NCBI GenBank assembly: GCA_027622635.1 | Contig: JAQBYK010000007.1 | Span: forward strand, 1-18,593 | Source of the DNA: a bacterium | GTDB taxonomy: Bacteria; Patescibacteriota; Gracilibacteria; UBA1369; LOWO2-01-FULL-3 | Length of the DNA: 18,593 bases | Direction: 5' to 3' | In this document: in pieces, positions 6,482 to 14,842 of the stretch | How positions within the stretch are numbered: the first letter of the stretch is position 1 | Layout: each line of letters opens with the position of its first letter | The notes under the pieces: generated by a model | Seen by the model: the letters and a program-made list of their open reading frames with translations, nothing else | Database searches by the model: none | What the model was told of the DNA's origin: nothing | Made by a program: the position numbers and the translations under genes

Positions 6482-9400
6482 CTATATTATAGGCAGTAGT
6501 GCAGCTTTATCTACTGCAATATTTGGATCGACAATTTCATCTTCTTCATCTTTTTCTATTTCAAGTTCATCGACTCCCTCCTTTTTTCTAAATGTTTCTC
6601 CCGCAGGTATTAATTTACCGATGATGACATTTTCCTTTAGGCCTTCCAGATTGTCCATTCTGTTAGTTGTAGATGCTTCGACCAATACTCTGATTGTTTC
6701 CTGGAATGACGCGGCAGATAGCCAACTATCCGTATAAAGAGCTATTCTTGTTAGTCCAAGAAGAAGTCTCTCTTTCATTGCTTTTCTCTTTTTGTTTTTC
6801 TTGAGTTCTTCGTTTGTATTGTTGAATCTAATTATATCTACTATTTCTCCGGGCAAGAAATTACTATCTCCACTTTCCAGGATTCTTACTTTTGAAAGCA
6901 TTTGCCTTGCAATAATTTCTATGTGCTTGTCATTGATGCTTTGTCCCTGTGAAGCATAGATACTTTGAACTTCGGTCATCAAGTATTTTTGAACATCGTA
7001 TTCGCTTGTGAGTTTCATTAATTCACGAAGATCAAGGTGTCCATTAGTGATTGGTTGACCTTTTTTCACTTTATCTCCATTTTTCACCAGAACGGTTCTT
7101 TGTTTTGGAACGTCGTAAGCTATAGTTATTGGCCCTTCGGTGCGAGTTGTGATTATTCCATCTTCAATTTTCTTAACCTTGGCTTCATCGATAGCTTTAA
7201 GAGATCCTTTTTGATTTTCGGCTTTAGCTATAACCATTTTAGGTTTGACCATGTCTCCAACTTTTACTGTTGGAATCATGTCTGCCAGAAGTAAATAGTC
7301 TAATTCTACTGGTTCGGAAGATGTAATGCTTAGTGTTGTTTGCTTTCCCTTTTGAGAAATTTTTACTTTACCGTCTAATTCTGAGATTATGGCCGGGCTT
7401 TTTGGAGTTCTTGCTTCGAATAGCTCTTCTACACGACTAAGACCTTGAGTAATGTCGCTTCCTTCCGCGACACCACCCATGTGGAAAGTACGCATAGTTA
7501 ACTGAGTACCCGGTTCACCAATACTTTGTGCTGCCATAATGCCTACAGCAGTACCTATCTGGACTTCTTTATTTGTTCCCAGGTCTTTTCCATAACATTT
7601 TACACAGATTCCATTTTCTGTTTTACATGTCATGACCGATCTTACACTAACTTCATCGATTTCTTGTTCCGCCATAATTTTGAGAGTGTCTTTCTCAATT
7701 ATATTTCCGCTCTTTTCTATTATTTTCCCGTCTTTTCCTTTTATTGAGTCCGCAAGGGTTCTGCCATAGATTCTCGTTTCAAATTTTTCACCGATCTCTT
7801 CAGATTCCGCAATTGTAATTGTATGGGACTTTTTGCTTCCGCAATCTTCTTCTCTGATTATTATATCCTGGTTAGAATCCACAAGGCGACGTGTAAGGTA
7901 TCCCGCTTCCGCTGTCTTAAGGGCGGTGTCGGATTTCCCTTTTCTTCCTCCGTGTGTCGCGATGAAGTATTCAAGAATCTTAAATCCCTCTTTTAGGTTT
8001 GATTTAATTGGGAGTTCGATTGTTTTACCTGCCGGATTGGCAACCAGCCCTTTCATCCCACATAGCTGAGTGATTTGTCCCCAGTTACCACGGGCTCCCG
8101 AATCAATCATGTAGAAGATATTGTTTTCTTCATCTACACTCTTGACCATCTCTGTTGTGATATCTGTTTTGGCTTTTGACCATATTTTGATTGTGTGATT
8201 GTATCTTTCGTCTTCGGTAATAAGGCCTTTCCAATATTGGTTGTTTACTTGTTTAACTATTTCTGAAGCGTCTTCTATTATTTTTTCTTTTATTTCCGGA
8301 ACTATCATGTCCTCCTGACTGATTGAAATTCCTGATTTTGTTGCAAATTTGAATCCAATGTCTTTTAAGTCATCAGCTAATTTAGCTGTTTTGTTGATTC
8401 CCAGGGTTTCAAAACATGCGGTAACAATATTTGATAGTTTTTTCTTGCCCATATTCTCATTTGAGAATGGTAACTCGTCCGGGATAAAGCTGTTGAAGAT
8501 AACTCTCCCAACTGTAGTGTCCAGGATTTCTCCTTTTACTCTGCATTTTATTGGTGCCTGTAGGTGAACTATTTCCGATTGATAAGCCAGGACTGCCTCT
8601 TTTGCATCAGCGAATGCCATTCCTTCTCCTTTTTTGCCTTTGGTTAATTTGGTTAGGTAGTAACATCCAAGGACCATATCCTGAGTTGGAGTTACTATAG
8701 GTTCACCGGCTGACGGTTTAAGGAGATTTCTTTTTGAAAGCATGAGTTCTTTACATTCTTTTTGAGCTGCCTTTGAAAGAGGAATGTGAATAGCCATTTG
8801 ATCTCCATCAAAGTCCGCATTGAAGGCTGCACAAACAAGGGGATGTACCTGAATAGCCTTACCTTCAATAAGAACCGGCTGGAATGCCTGTATTCCCAGT
8901 CTGTGAAGTGTCGGGGCGCGGTTTAGGAGTACGTAGTGGACTTTTGTTACTTCCTCCAATATGTCCCATACCTCCCTTTTTCCGATCTGAATAAGTTTTT
9001 CCGCGTTTTTAATATTATGGGCGAAACCATCTCTGATTAATCGACCAATAATAAATGGCTTAAATAACTCCAGAGCCATTATTTTAGGAATACCACATTG
9101 GTGAAGTTTGAGTTTTGGTCCTATGATAATCACGGAACGTCCTGAATAATCGACACGTTTTCCAAGTAGATTTTGTCGGAAACGACCTTGTTTACCTTTT
9201 AGCATGTCTGAAAGAGATCTCAGTTTTCTCTTATCACCGGAACTAAATACTGTTTTTCCCTGACGTGCACTATTGTTTAGTAGTGTGTCTACGGCTTCCT
9301 GAAGCATCCTTTTTTCGTTTCTACAAATAACCTCTGGTGCTCCTATAGACATTAATCGTTTTAAACGATTATTTCTGTTAATTACTCTTCTGTATAGATC

Positions 9401-10402
9401 ATTAAGATCCGAAGCTGCAAATCTTCCTCCATCCAGTTGAACCATTGGGCGAAGGTCCGGTGGTATAATAGGCAATACTGTCATTACAAACCATTCAGGC
9501 TTAATGTCTGATTTTAGTAAACTTCCAGCAAGCTTGATTCTCTTTATGATTTTCTTGTGTTTTTGGCCGGATGTTCTTGTTGATTCTTTTTTGAGCCACT
9601 CAATTAGCTTTTCCAAATCCAGATTGGCAATGATTTCTCTTATAGCTTCCGCTCCTGTCCCCGCTTTAAATACATGTCCAAATTTGAGTGACATGTTTCT
9701 GTAATCCACTTCTGAGTACACCTTTCCCACTTCCAGTTTTTCCAGAGCTTCCTTTGTGTCGGAATTTTGAAAATCCAATTCCTCTATTTGGACTGCATTT
9801 TTCTTTTCTAATTCTTTAATTGCTTTCGTGCTCAATTTCTTGTCCTCAATCTTTTGGGCTTCTGCCATGTCTCTTTTGAAATTTTCTTGTATCTCTTTTT
9901 TGTGAACTTTATATTCCTCTAAAAGTTGGTTGAGGGATTCTTTTTTGGCTTCTTGGTCCACCTCTGAACATATGTATGCTGCAAAATAAACAACTTGTTC
10001 AAGTGTCTTAATAGGTAAGTCCAGTAATAAACCTATACGGCTTGGAGTTGAGCGTAAAAACCAAATGTGAGTAACCGGAACGGCCAGTTTTATGTGAGCC
10101 ATTCTTTCACGTCTTACAGAAGATCTTGTGACTTCTACTCCGCATTTTTCACAAATAACTCCTTTGTATCGAATTCTTTTATATTTTCCACAATAACATT
10201 CCCAGTTTTTAGTGGGACCAAAAATTTTCTCACAAAATAAACCATCTCTTTCCGGTTTTTGTGTACGATAATTAATTGTCTCCGGTTTCTTTACTTCCCC
10301 ATGAGACCACGAGAGAATCTCTTCCGGTGAAGCAATTGAAAGGCTTATGGCGTTAAAACGACTGTGGTCGTTTTTCCCTTGTTTAGTCTGATTATCTTGC
10401 AT
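6482..10402 (-). CDS. rpoC: DNA-directed RNA polymerase subunit beta'
   Basis: This 1306-residue largest RNA polymerase subunit carries the catalytic NADFDGD motif at 528-534, whose three Asp residues bind the active-site Mg2+. The N-terminal zinc-binding domain uses Cys69, Cys71, Cys84 and Cys87. Downstream are the KGKQGRFRQNLLGKRVDYSGRSVI core segment, the trigger-loop region (AAQSIGEPGTQLTMRTFHMGG), and a second Cys cluster (EEDCGSKKS with CKTENGICVKCYG). A coiled coil of charged residues lies near 160-210, between the zinc domain and the core. The C-terminus is acidic (EIEKDEEDEIVDP). The stop is TAG. It follows ssb by 26 bp and has no obvious promoter of its own. The ATG at 10402 has no Shine-Dalgarno. 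Confidence 0.99.
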   Translation of the reverse strand: MQDNQTKQGKNDHSRFNAISLSIASPEEILSWSHGEVKKPETINYRTQKPERDGLFCEKIFGPTKNWECYCGKYKRIRYKGVICEKCGVEVTRSSVRRERMAHIKLAVPVTHIWFLRSTPSRIGLLLDLPIKTLEQVVYFAAYICSEVDQEAKKESLNQLLEEYKVHKKEIQENFKRDMAEAQKIEDKKLSTKAIKELEKKNAVQIEELDFQNSDTKEALEKLEVGKVYSEVDYRNMSLKFGHVFKAGTGAEAIREIIANLDLEKLIEWLKKESTRTSGQKHKKIIKRIKLAGSLLKSDIKPEWFVMTVLPIIPPDLRPMVQLDGGRFAASDLNDLYRRVINRNNRLKRLMSIGAPEVICRNEKRMLQEAVDTLLNNSARQGKTVFSSGDKRKLRSLSDMLKGKQGRFRQNLLGKRVDYSGRSVIIIGPKLKLHQCGIPKIMALELFKPFIIGRLIRDGFAHNIKNAEKLIQIGKREVWDILEEVTKVHYVLLNRAPTLHRLGIQAFQPVLIEGKAIQVHPLVCAAFNADFDGDQMAIHIPLSKAAQKECKELMLSKRNLLKPSAGEPIVTPTQDMVLGCYYLTKLTKGKKGEGMAFADAKEAVLAYQSEIVHLQAPIKCRVKGEILDTTVGRVIFNSFIPDELPFSNENMGKKKLSNIVTACFETLGINKTAKLADDLKDIGFKFATKSGISISQEDMIVPEIKEKIIEDASEIVKQVNNQYWKGLITEDERYNHTIKIWSKAKTDITTEMVKSVDEENNIFYMIDSGARGNWGQITQLCGMKGLVANPAGKTIELPIKSNLKEGFKILEYFIATHGGRKGKSDTALKTAEAGYLTRRLVDSNQDIIIREEDCGSKKSHTITIAESEEIGEKFETRIYGRTLADSIKGKDGKIIEKSGNIIEKDTLKIMAEQEIDEVSVRSVMTCKTENGICVKCYGKDLGTNKEVQIGTAVGIMAAQSIGEPGTQLTMRTFHMGGVAEGSDITQGLSRVEELFEARTPKSPAIISELDGKVKISQKGKQTTLSITSSEPVELDYLLLADMIPTVKVGDMVKPKMVIAKAENQKGSLKAIDEAKVKKIEDGIITTRTEGPITIAYDVPKQRTVLVKNGDKVKKGQPITNGHLDLRELMKLTSEYDVQKYLMTEVQSIYASQGQSINDKHIEIIARQMLSKVRILESGDSNFLPGEIVDIIRFNNTNEELKKNKKRKAMKERLLLGLTRIALYTDSWLSAASFQETIRVLVEASTTNRMDNLEGLKENVIIGKLIPAGETFRKKEGVDELEIEKDEEDEIVDPNIAVDKAALLPII

Positions 10403-10428
10403 GAGTGGGTAATTTAATTGTTAAAATT

Positions 10429-10953
10429 TTATAATCCGAGATCTCTGTCTATTGGATCTTCACCTGTAGGAGTTTCTTCATTATCGCTTGTTTCAACTGC
10501 TGCAGCTGCTACAGCAACAACAACTTCTTCCTCCCCCCCTTCTTCTTCCTTAACATCCTCAATTGTATCTATTTCAGCATGATCGCTTGGTAAAAAATCC
10601 ATGTCTTCGCCGTTTTCTTTTGATCTTTTTTCAAGTCTTATCATGTCTTTTACAACGATTTCAGTTTTGAACTTTTTGACACCTTCCGGACTATCCCAGC
10701 TTCTGGTTTTTAGGTAACCTTCAACATAAACCAATTGGCCCTTTTTCAGATATTGTTCGCAAATCTCAGCAAGTCTTGCCCAAGCTACGCATTCATGAAA
10801 TTCCGCTGAACTTTTGCGTTCGGATTCTTTTGTCATCCATTCACGATTTGTTGCTAAACCGAAAGTTGTAACGCTTTGGCCGTTAGGTGTTTGTCTCATT
10901 TCCGGATCCCTTGTTAGATTTCCTATTAGGATAACTTTATTTATACTTCTCAT
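10429..10953 (-). CDS. ssb: Single-stranded DNA-binding protein, encoded between rpoB and rpoC
   Basis: This 174-residue protein has an N-terminal OB fold (about 1-110) typical of bacterial SSB: INKVILIGNLTRDPEMR, FGLATNREW, EFHECVAWARLAEICEQYLKKGQLVYVEGYLKTRSW and TEIVVKDMIRLEK. It coats single-stranded DNA in replication, repair and recombination. The tail (about 111-174) is acidic with a low-complexity EEEGGEEEVVVAVAAAAVE stretch. It ends in DPIDRDLGL rather than the usual DDIPF-type tip that binds partner proteins. It is 33 bp after rpoB and 26 bp before rpoC with no clear separate promoter, so it should be cotranscribed with the polymerase subunits. This location is unusual. Confidence 0.96.
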   Translation of the reverse strand: MRSINKVILIGNLTRDPEMRQTPNGQSVTTFGLATNREWMTKESERKSSAEFHECVAWARLAEICEQYLKKGQLVYVEGYLKTRSWDSPEGVKKFKTEIVVKDMIRLEKRSKENGEDMDFLPSDHAEIDTIEDVKEEEGGEEEVVVAVAAAAVETSDNEETPTGEDPIDRDLGL

Positions 10954-10986
10954 TGTTTTTGGGTTAATTGATTGAAGTGATTTTGT

Positions 10987-13900
10987 TTACTTGGTTTTGA
11001 CTTCGGACTTGATGTTTTCCGGCGTTATTCCTTCCAGACTGCCAGATTCCCTTGAAGTTCCTTCGCTTTCTTCAATTATCTCTTCTTTTACATCTTCAGA
11101 AACTTCTTCTCTTGCTTCCGGATCTTCATCGAGGAATTCTTCTTCAATATCATTTTTTCCTGTAAGAACCAGTTTGATTGATAGTCCCAAACTTTGTAAT
11201 TCTTTTGTAAGAACATTGAATGATTCAGGTACTCTAGGTTTTCTTATTGGTTCGCCTTTGACTATGGATTCATAAGCTTTTGACCTTCCATAAACGTCAT
11301 CTGACTTAATTGTCAGCATTTCTTGTAATGTATGGGCCGCTCCATATGCTTCCAGTGCCCACACTTCCATCTCTCCAAATCTTTGGCCACCATGTTGCGC
11401 TTTACCTCCAAGTGGTTGTTGAGTTACAAGAGAATAAGGTCCTACGGATCTGGCGTGGATTTTATCTTCAACCAGATGGTTTAATTTTAGAATGTATGCA
11501 ATTCCTACAGTTACTCTATGGTCGAATTCTTCTCCGGTTTTTCCATCAAATAGAGTTATTTTTCCATCTTCGGGAAGACCTGCGGCAACCAATTGTTCTT
11601 TGATTGTGTCAGTCGCAATTCCGTTTAGAGGTGGTGTGGCAACTGTGACCTTGTGTTCTTTGGCCGCCCATCCCATATGTGTTTCCAAGATTTGTCCGAT
11701 ATTCATACGGCTTGAAACTCCAAGTGGATTTAGAATAATGTCGATTGGCGTTCCATCCGGCAAGAATGGCATGTCTTCTTGAGGAACAATAATTGAGATT
11801 ACACCTTTGTTACCGTGTCTTCCGGCGACTTTATCTCCGATTTGGATTTTCCTTGTTTGAGCTACATTAACTTTTATTTGTTTGAGAACTCCCGTTGGTA
11901 GTTCATCTCCGGTTTCCTTCGTGAAAATTTGAATGGCGACAACTTTGCCACCTTCTCCCCCGGGAAGTCTTAATGAAGTGTCTTTAACGTCACGAGCCTT
12001 ATCTCCAAAGATTGCTCTCAGTAGTCTTTCTTCTGCGGTTAATTCGGTTTCGCCTTTTGGAGTAATTTTGCCAACAAGAATGTCTCCTTCTTGAACGGTT
12101 GCTCCGATTCTTACAATACCATCTTCATCAAGGTCTTTTAATTTACCTTCTCCAACGTTTGGAATATCGCGTGTAATAATTTCAGGGCCCAGTTTTGTTT
12201 CGCGAACGTCTACGACATAGCTTTCTATATGAACAGAATCGTAATAACCTTTTTTAACAACATTATCAGAGATAATTACAGCATCTTCAAAGTTGTATCC
12301 TTCCCATGACATATATGCCACGAGTAGATTTTTTCCAAGTGCTAATTCTCCTCCTTCTGTTGCCGGTCCATCTGCCAGAACATCCCCCTTTTTAACTTTT
12401 TGCCCTTTCTGAACCATTGATCTTTGATGAATACATGTTCCCTGATTTGATCTTTGGTATGTTTGGACCGCGTAGCTTACTTTTTTACCATTGTCATATA
12501 CAACAGTGATCATTTCGGCATCTACGTATGAAATTGTTCCGTCTCGTTCGGCCATAATTACTTGTCCTGAACTTTTTGCCGCGATTTCTTCGATACCTGT
12601 GCCTACAATTGGCGCACTGGGCGAAATAAGGGATACCGCTTGACGCTGCATGTTTGATCCCATTGACGCACGAGTATTATCGTCGTGTTCCAGGAATGGA
12701 ATTAGAGATGTTGTAATTGAGATGATTTGCTTTGGCGAAACATCTATATGAGTTACATCATTTATGTGTGTTAGTGTTGGTTCTCCATTTTTTCTGGCAG
12801 AAACACGTGTATTTAGGAATTGTCCGAGTTCGTCCAGATCCGAATTTGCCTGAGCTGTATTAAGTTTTTGCTCTTCGTCTGCGTCAAAATATTCGATATT
12901 GTCTTTTATATAAGGTCTAACCTTGATTTCTTTAAGCTTTGTTTTGTTAATTTTTTTTGCGATATCTTCGGTGATGACATGTCCAGCTTTGACGAATGTT
13001 TTCCCCTCAGCTTCAACCGTTTCTCTGGCAATTCTTCCGGTCAATTCTTTTAAGGAATTTTCTACCGTATTTCCAACTTCTCTGAATGGTGTCTCTATAA
13101 AACCATATTCGTTGATTTTCGCATAAGTTGCCAAATGAACCACTAGACCGATATTTGGTCCTTCAGGTGTAGCGATCGGACAGATTCTGCCGTAATGAGA
13201 TTGGTGTACGTCACGAACATCAAATGAAGCTCTTTCTCTGGATAGACCACCGGGTCCCATAGCGGAAATCCTTCGTTTGTGTTCCAGTTCCGCCAGTGGA
13301 TTTGTTTGATCCATGAATTGAGAAAGCTGTGAACTTGCAAAGAATTCTCTGAGGGCTGCCGTTATCGGTCTTGAGTTTATCAATTGTGTAGGGGTGACAG
13401 TTTCAAGGTCCATTACCGTCATGCGGTCTTTTGCTATACGATCGGTTCTAAGTAATCCTACGCGGAATTTATTTTGTACCAATTCTCCAACCGCACGGAT
13501 TCTCCTGTTAGATAGATGATCAATATCATCCGCTTCCAACTCTCCGTTGTTTAGCATTATTAGTTGCTTCAATATGTGGACCAGATCGTTTACCTGGAAA
13601 GTGTGGAATTTTTTCTTGTTTGGTGTGTCTAATTCAAATCTTTTATTTAGTTTATATCTGGCCACCGGACCCATGTCGTATTTTCGATAGTCGAAAAACA
13701 TGGATTTGATAAGTGCTTTGGCATTTTCCGGTGTAGCAAGGTCTCCGGGTCTTATTTTTTTGTAAATATTTTGATATGCGTCATCAACTAATTTTGATGA
13801 ATCCTTTTCAAGCGTGTTAAGAATGTAATCGTGCTCTATGTCCGTAGTTACATCTTTGAAGAGATCCATCATACTTTTGTCGCTTTCATATCCGAAAACC

Positions 13901-14703
13901 CTAAGTAGTGATGTAATTGGGATTTTGCGTTTTCGATCAATTTTTACTGTTATTATACCTTTTTTGTCAGTCTCAATTTCCAGCCATGCACCTCTTTTAG
14001 GAATGATTTTAGCACAGTGCATATCCGGAACAGCTGCATTTTTAGAAAAGAAGACTCCTGGGGATCTGACAATCTGACTTACGACCACTCTTTCAATTCC
14101 GTTTATAATGAATGTTCCACGATTAGTCATAAGTGGGATATTTCCCAAGAATACGTCTTGTTCTTTAATTTCTCCGGTTTCTTTGTTGATTAATTGGACG
14201 TGAACTTTCAAAGAAGCTTCATAAGTAAGATTCTTGTTTTTTGCGGTTTCAGCATCATACTTAGCTTCACTTATTGAGTGTTCAAGAAAGTGTAATTCCA
14301 GTTTCTTACCGGAAAAATCCTGGATAGGTGAAATTTCGTCTAATAATTCTCTAATTCCTTCGTTTAAATACCATTCATAAGAATTAAGCTGAATCTCAAT
14401 CAGATTTGGAATATTAACTTTTCGATCAATCTGAGTGGTGAAATATTTGCGTTTGCTGGTTAATACTATGGGCTCTTTGTTGAGATCAATCTGAGATGCT
14501 TTGACTAAATTTCTTGTCTTTTTTGGAATGACTTTTTTAATTTCTTCTTCTTGGACCTTAGTGGTTTTGGAAGCTTTGGGTTTGAGTTTTTTAACATCAA
14601 TAACCTTTTTTACTTTCTTGGGTCCCGCTTTTGGAGTTGTGATTTTGGCTTTTTCCGCTTTTTTCTTTTTTGGGGTCTCTATTTTTTTCTTTCCTTTAGG
14701 CAT
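10987..14703 (-). CDS. rpoB: DNA-directed RNA polymerase subunit beta, with Lys-rich N-terminal extension
   Basis: The product is a 1238-residue beta subunit of RNA polymerase. The rifampicin pocket (near residue 455, SSQLSQFMDQTNPLAELEHKRRIS) keeps the Asp, His and Ser residues linked to rifampicin sensitivity. Downstream, ICPIATPEGPNIGL has Ala where E. coli has Glu. The catalytic-region signatures GRHGNKGVIS and QQPLGGKAQHGGQRFGEMEVWALEAYGAAHTLQEMLT are intact. About 75 residues precede the usual start of homology, rich in Lys with scattered Pro and Thr; the C-terminus is a long acidic tail. I chose ATG 14703; an in-frame TTG at 14748 lies inside the structured leader and is less likely. 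There is no Shine-Dalgarno: a U7 tract touches the ATG. First gene of an rpoB-ssb-rpoC operon. Confidence 0.98.
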   Translation of the reverse strand: MPKGKKKIETPKKKKAEKAKITTPKAGPKKVKKVIDVKKLKPKASKTTKVQEEEIKKVIPKKTRNLVKASQIDLNKEPIVLTSKRKYFTTQIDRKVNIPNLIEIQLNSYEWYLNEGIRELLDEISPIQDFSGKKLELHFLEHSISEAKYDAETAKNKNLTYEASLKVHVQLINKETGEIKEQDVFLGNIPLMTNRGTFIINGIERVVVSQIVRSPGVFFSKNAAVPDMHCAKIIPKRGAWLEIETDKKGIITVKIDRKRKIPITSLLRVFGYESDKSMMDLFKDVTTDIEHDYILNTLEKDSSKLVDDAYQNIYKKIRPGDLATPENAKALIKSMFFDYRKYDMGPVARYKLNKRFELDTPNKKKFHTFQVNDLVHILKQLIMLNNGELEADDIDHLSNRRIRAVGELVQNKFRVGLLRTDRIAKDRMTVMDLETVTPTQLINSRPITAALREFFASSQLSQFMDQTNPLAELEHKRRISAMGPGGLSRERASFDVRDVHQSHYGRICPIATPEGPNIGLVVHLATYAKINEYGFIETPFREVGNTVENSLKELTGRIARETVEAEGKTFVKAGHVITEDIAKKINKTKLKEIKVRPYIKDNIEYFDADEEQKLNTAQANSDLDELGQFLNTRVSARKNGEPTLTHINDVTHIDVSPKQIISITTSLIPFLEHDDNTRASMGSNMQRQAVSLISPSAPIVGTGIEEIAAKSSGQVIMAERDGTISYVDAEMITVVYDNGKKVSYAVQTYQRSNQGTCIHQRSMVQKGQKVKKGDVLADGPATEGGELALGKNLLVAYMSWEGYNFEDAVIISDNVVKKGYYDSVHIESYVVDVRETKLGPEIITRDIPNVGEGKLKDLDEDGIVRIGATVQEGDILVGKITPKGETELTAEERLLRAIFGDKARDVKDTSLRLPGGEGGKVVAIQIFTKETGDELPTGVLKQIKVNVAQTRKIQIGDKVAGRHGNKGVISIIVPQEDMPFLPDGTPIDIILNPLGVSSRMNIGQILETHMGWAAKEHKVTVATPPLNGIATDTIKEQLVAAGLPEDGKITLFDGKTGEEFDHRVTVGIAYILKLNHLVEDKIHARSVGPYSLVTQQPLGGKAQHGGQRFGEMEVWALEAYGAAHTLQEMLTIKSDDVYGRSKAYESIVKGEPIRKPRVPESFNVLTKELQSLGLSIKLVLTGKNDIEEEFLDEDPEAREEVSEDVKEEIIEESEGTSRESGSLEGITPENIKSEVKTK

Positions 14704-14770
14704 AAAAAAAGATGGGTAAATGGAAATATATTGCGCTATCTCCTGCAACCCATCCGTTTTTCTGATAGCG
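14704..14770 (-). promoter_or_regulatory. Attenuator-like structured leader of the rpoB-ssb-rpoC operon
   Basis: The order on the mRNA strand is A (CGCTATC, 14770-14764), B (GATGGGT, 14754-14748), A' (GATAGCG, 14740-14734), B' (ACCCATC, 14717-14711), then U7 (14710-14704) touching the ATG at 14703. A pairs perfectly with A' (7 bp) and B with B' (7 bp). Inside B-B', GGAGATA also pairs with TATTTCC (7 bp, one G-U), so B-B' plus this inner stem makes a long terminator-like hairpin ending in U7. A' overlaps the inner stem and B lies in the A-A' loop. Pairing A-A' is therefore incompatible with the terminator, or alternatively A-B-A'-B' folds as an H-type pseudoknot. The predicted transcription start falls on the first base of A. 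Function is inferred. Confidence 0.65.
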
Positions 14771-14776
14771 GGACTT

Positions 14777-14804
14777 ATTTTACGTATTAATTGTTTGAAG
14801 TCAA
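14777..14804 (-). promoter_or_regulatory. Strong sigma-70-type promoter for rpoB-ssb-rpoC
   Basis: On the minus strand there is TTGACT (14799-14804, 5/6), a 16-bp spacer, and TAAAAT (14777-14782, 5/6). The predicted start of transcription is about 14770, the first base of leader stem A. Confidence 0.85.
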
Positions 14805-14814
14805 GAGAAAATTG

Positions 14815-14835
14815 TATTACCTTTTTTGGGTAATA
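14815..14835. promoter_or_regulatory. Perfect 7-bp inverted repeat upstream of the membrane acyltransferase gene
   Basis: TATTACC (14815-14821), spacer TTTTTTG, GGTAATA (14829-14835): a perfect dyad whose arms are one helical turn plus a few bases apart, ending 7 bp before the ATG at 14843. The right arm overlaps a possible -10 box (TAATAT, 14831-14836). It could be an operator controlling that gene, or simply AT-rich symmetry. Confidence 0.4.
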
Positions 14836-14842
14836 TATTTAA

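Noticed and set aside
6486..6491. Perfect TATAAT at the rpoC 3' end as the rpsL promoter
   Set aside because: The nearest TTG-type box is about 22 bp upstream, too far; the TTGCAA/TAAACT pair downstream has a proper 17-bp spacer.
14704..14748. TTG at 14748 as the rpoB start, adding 15 residues
   Set aside because: This stretch forms the terminator-like stem and the U7 tract, has no family homology, and a normal ATG follows at 14703.
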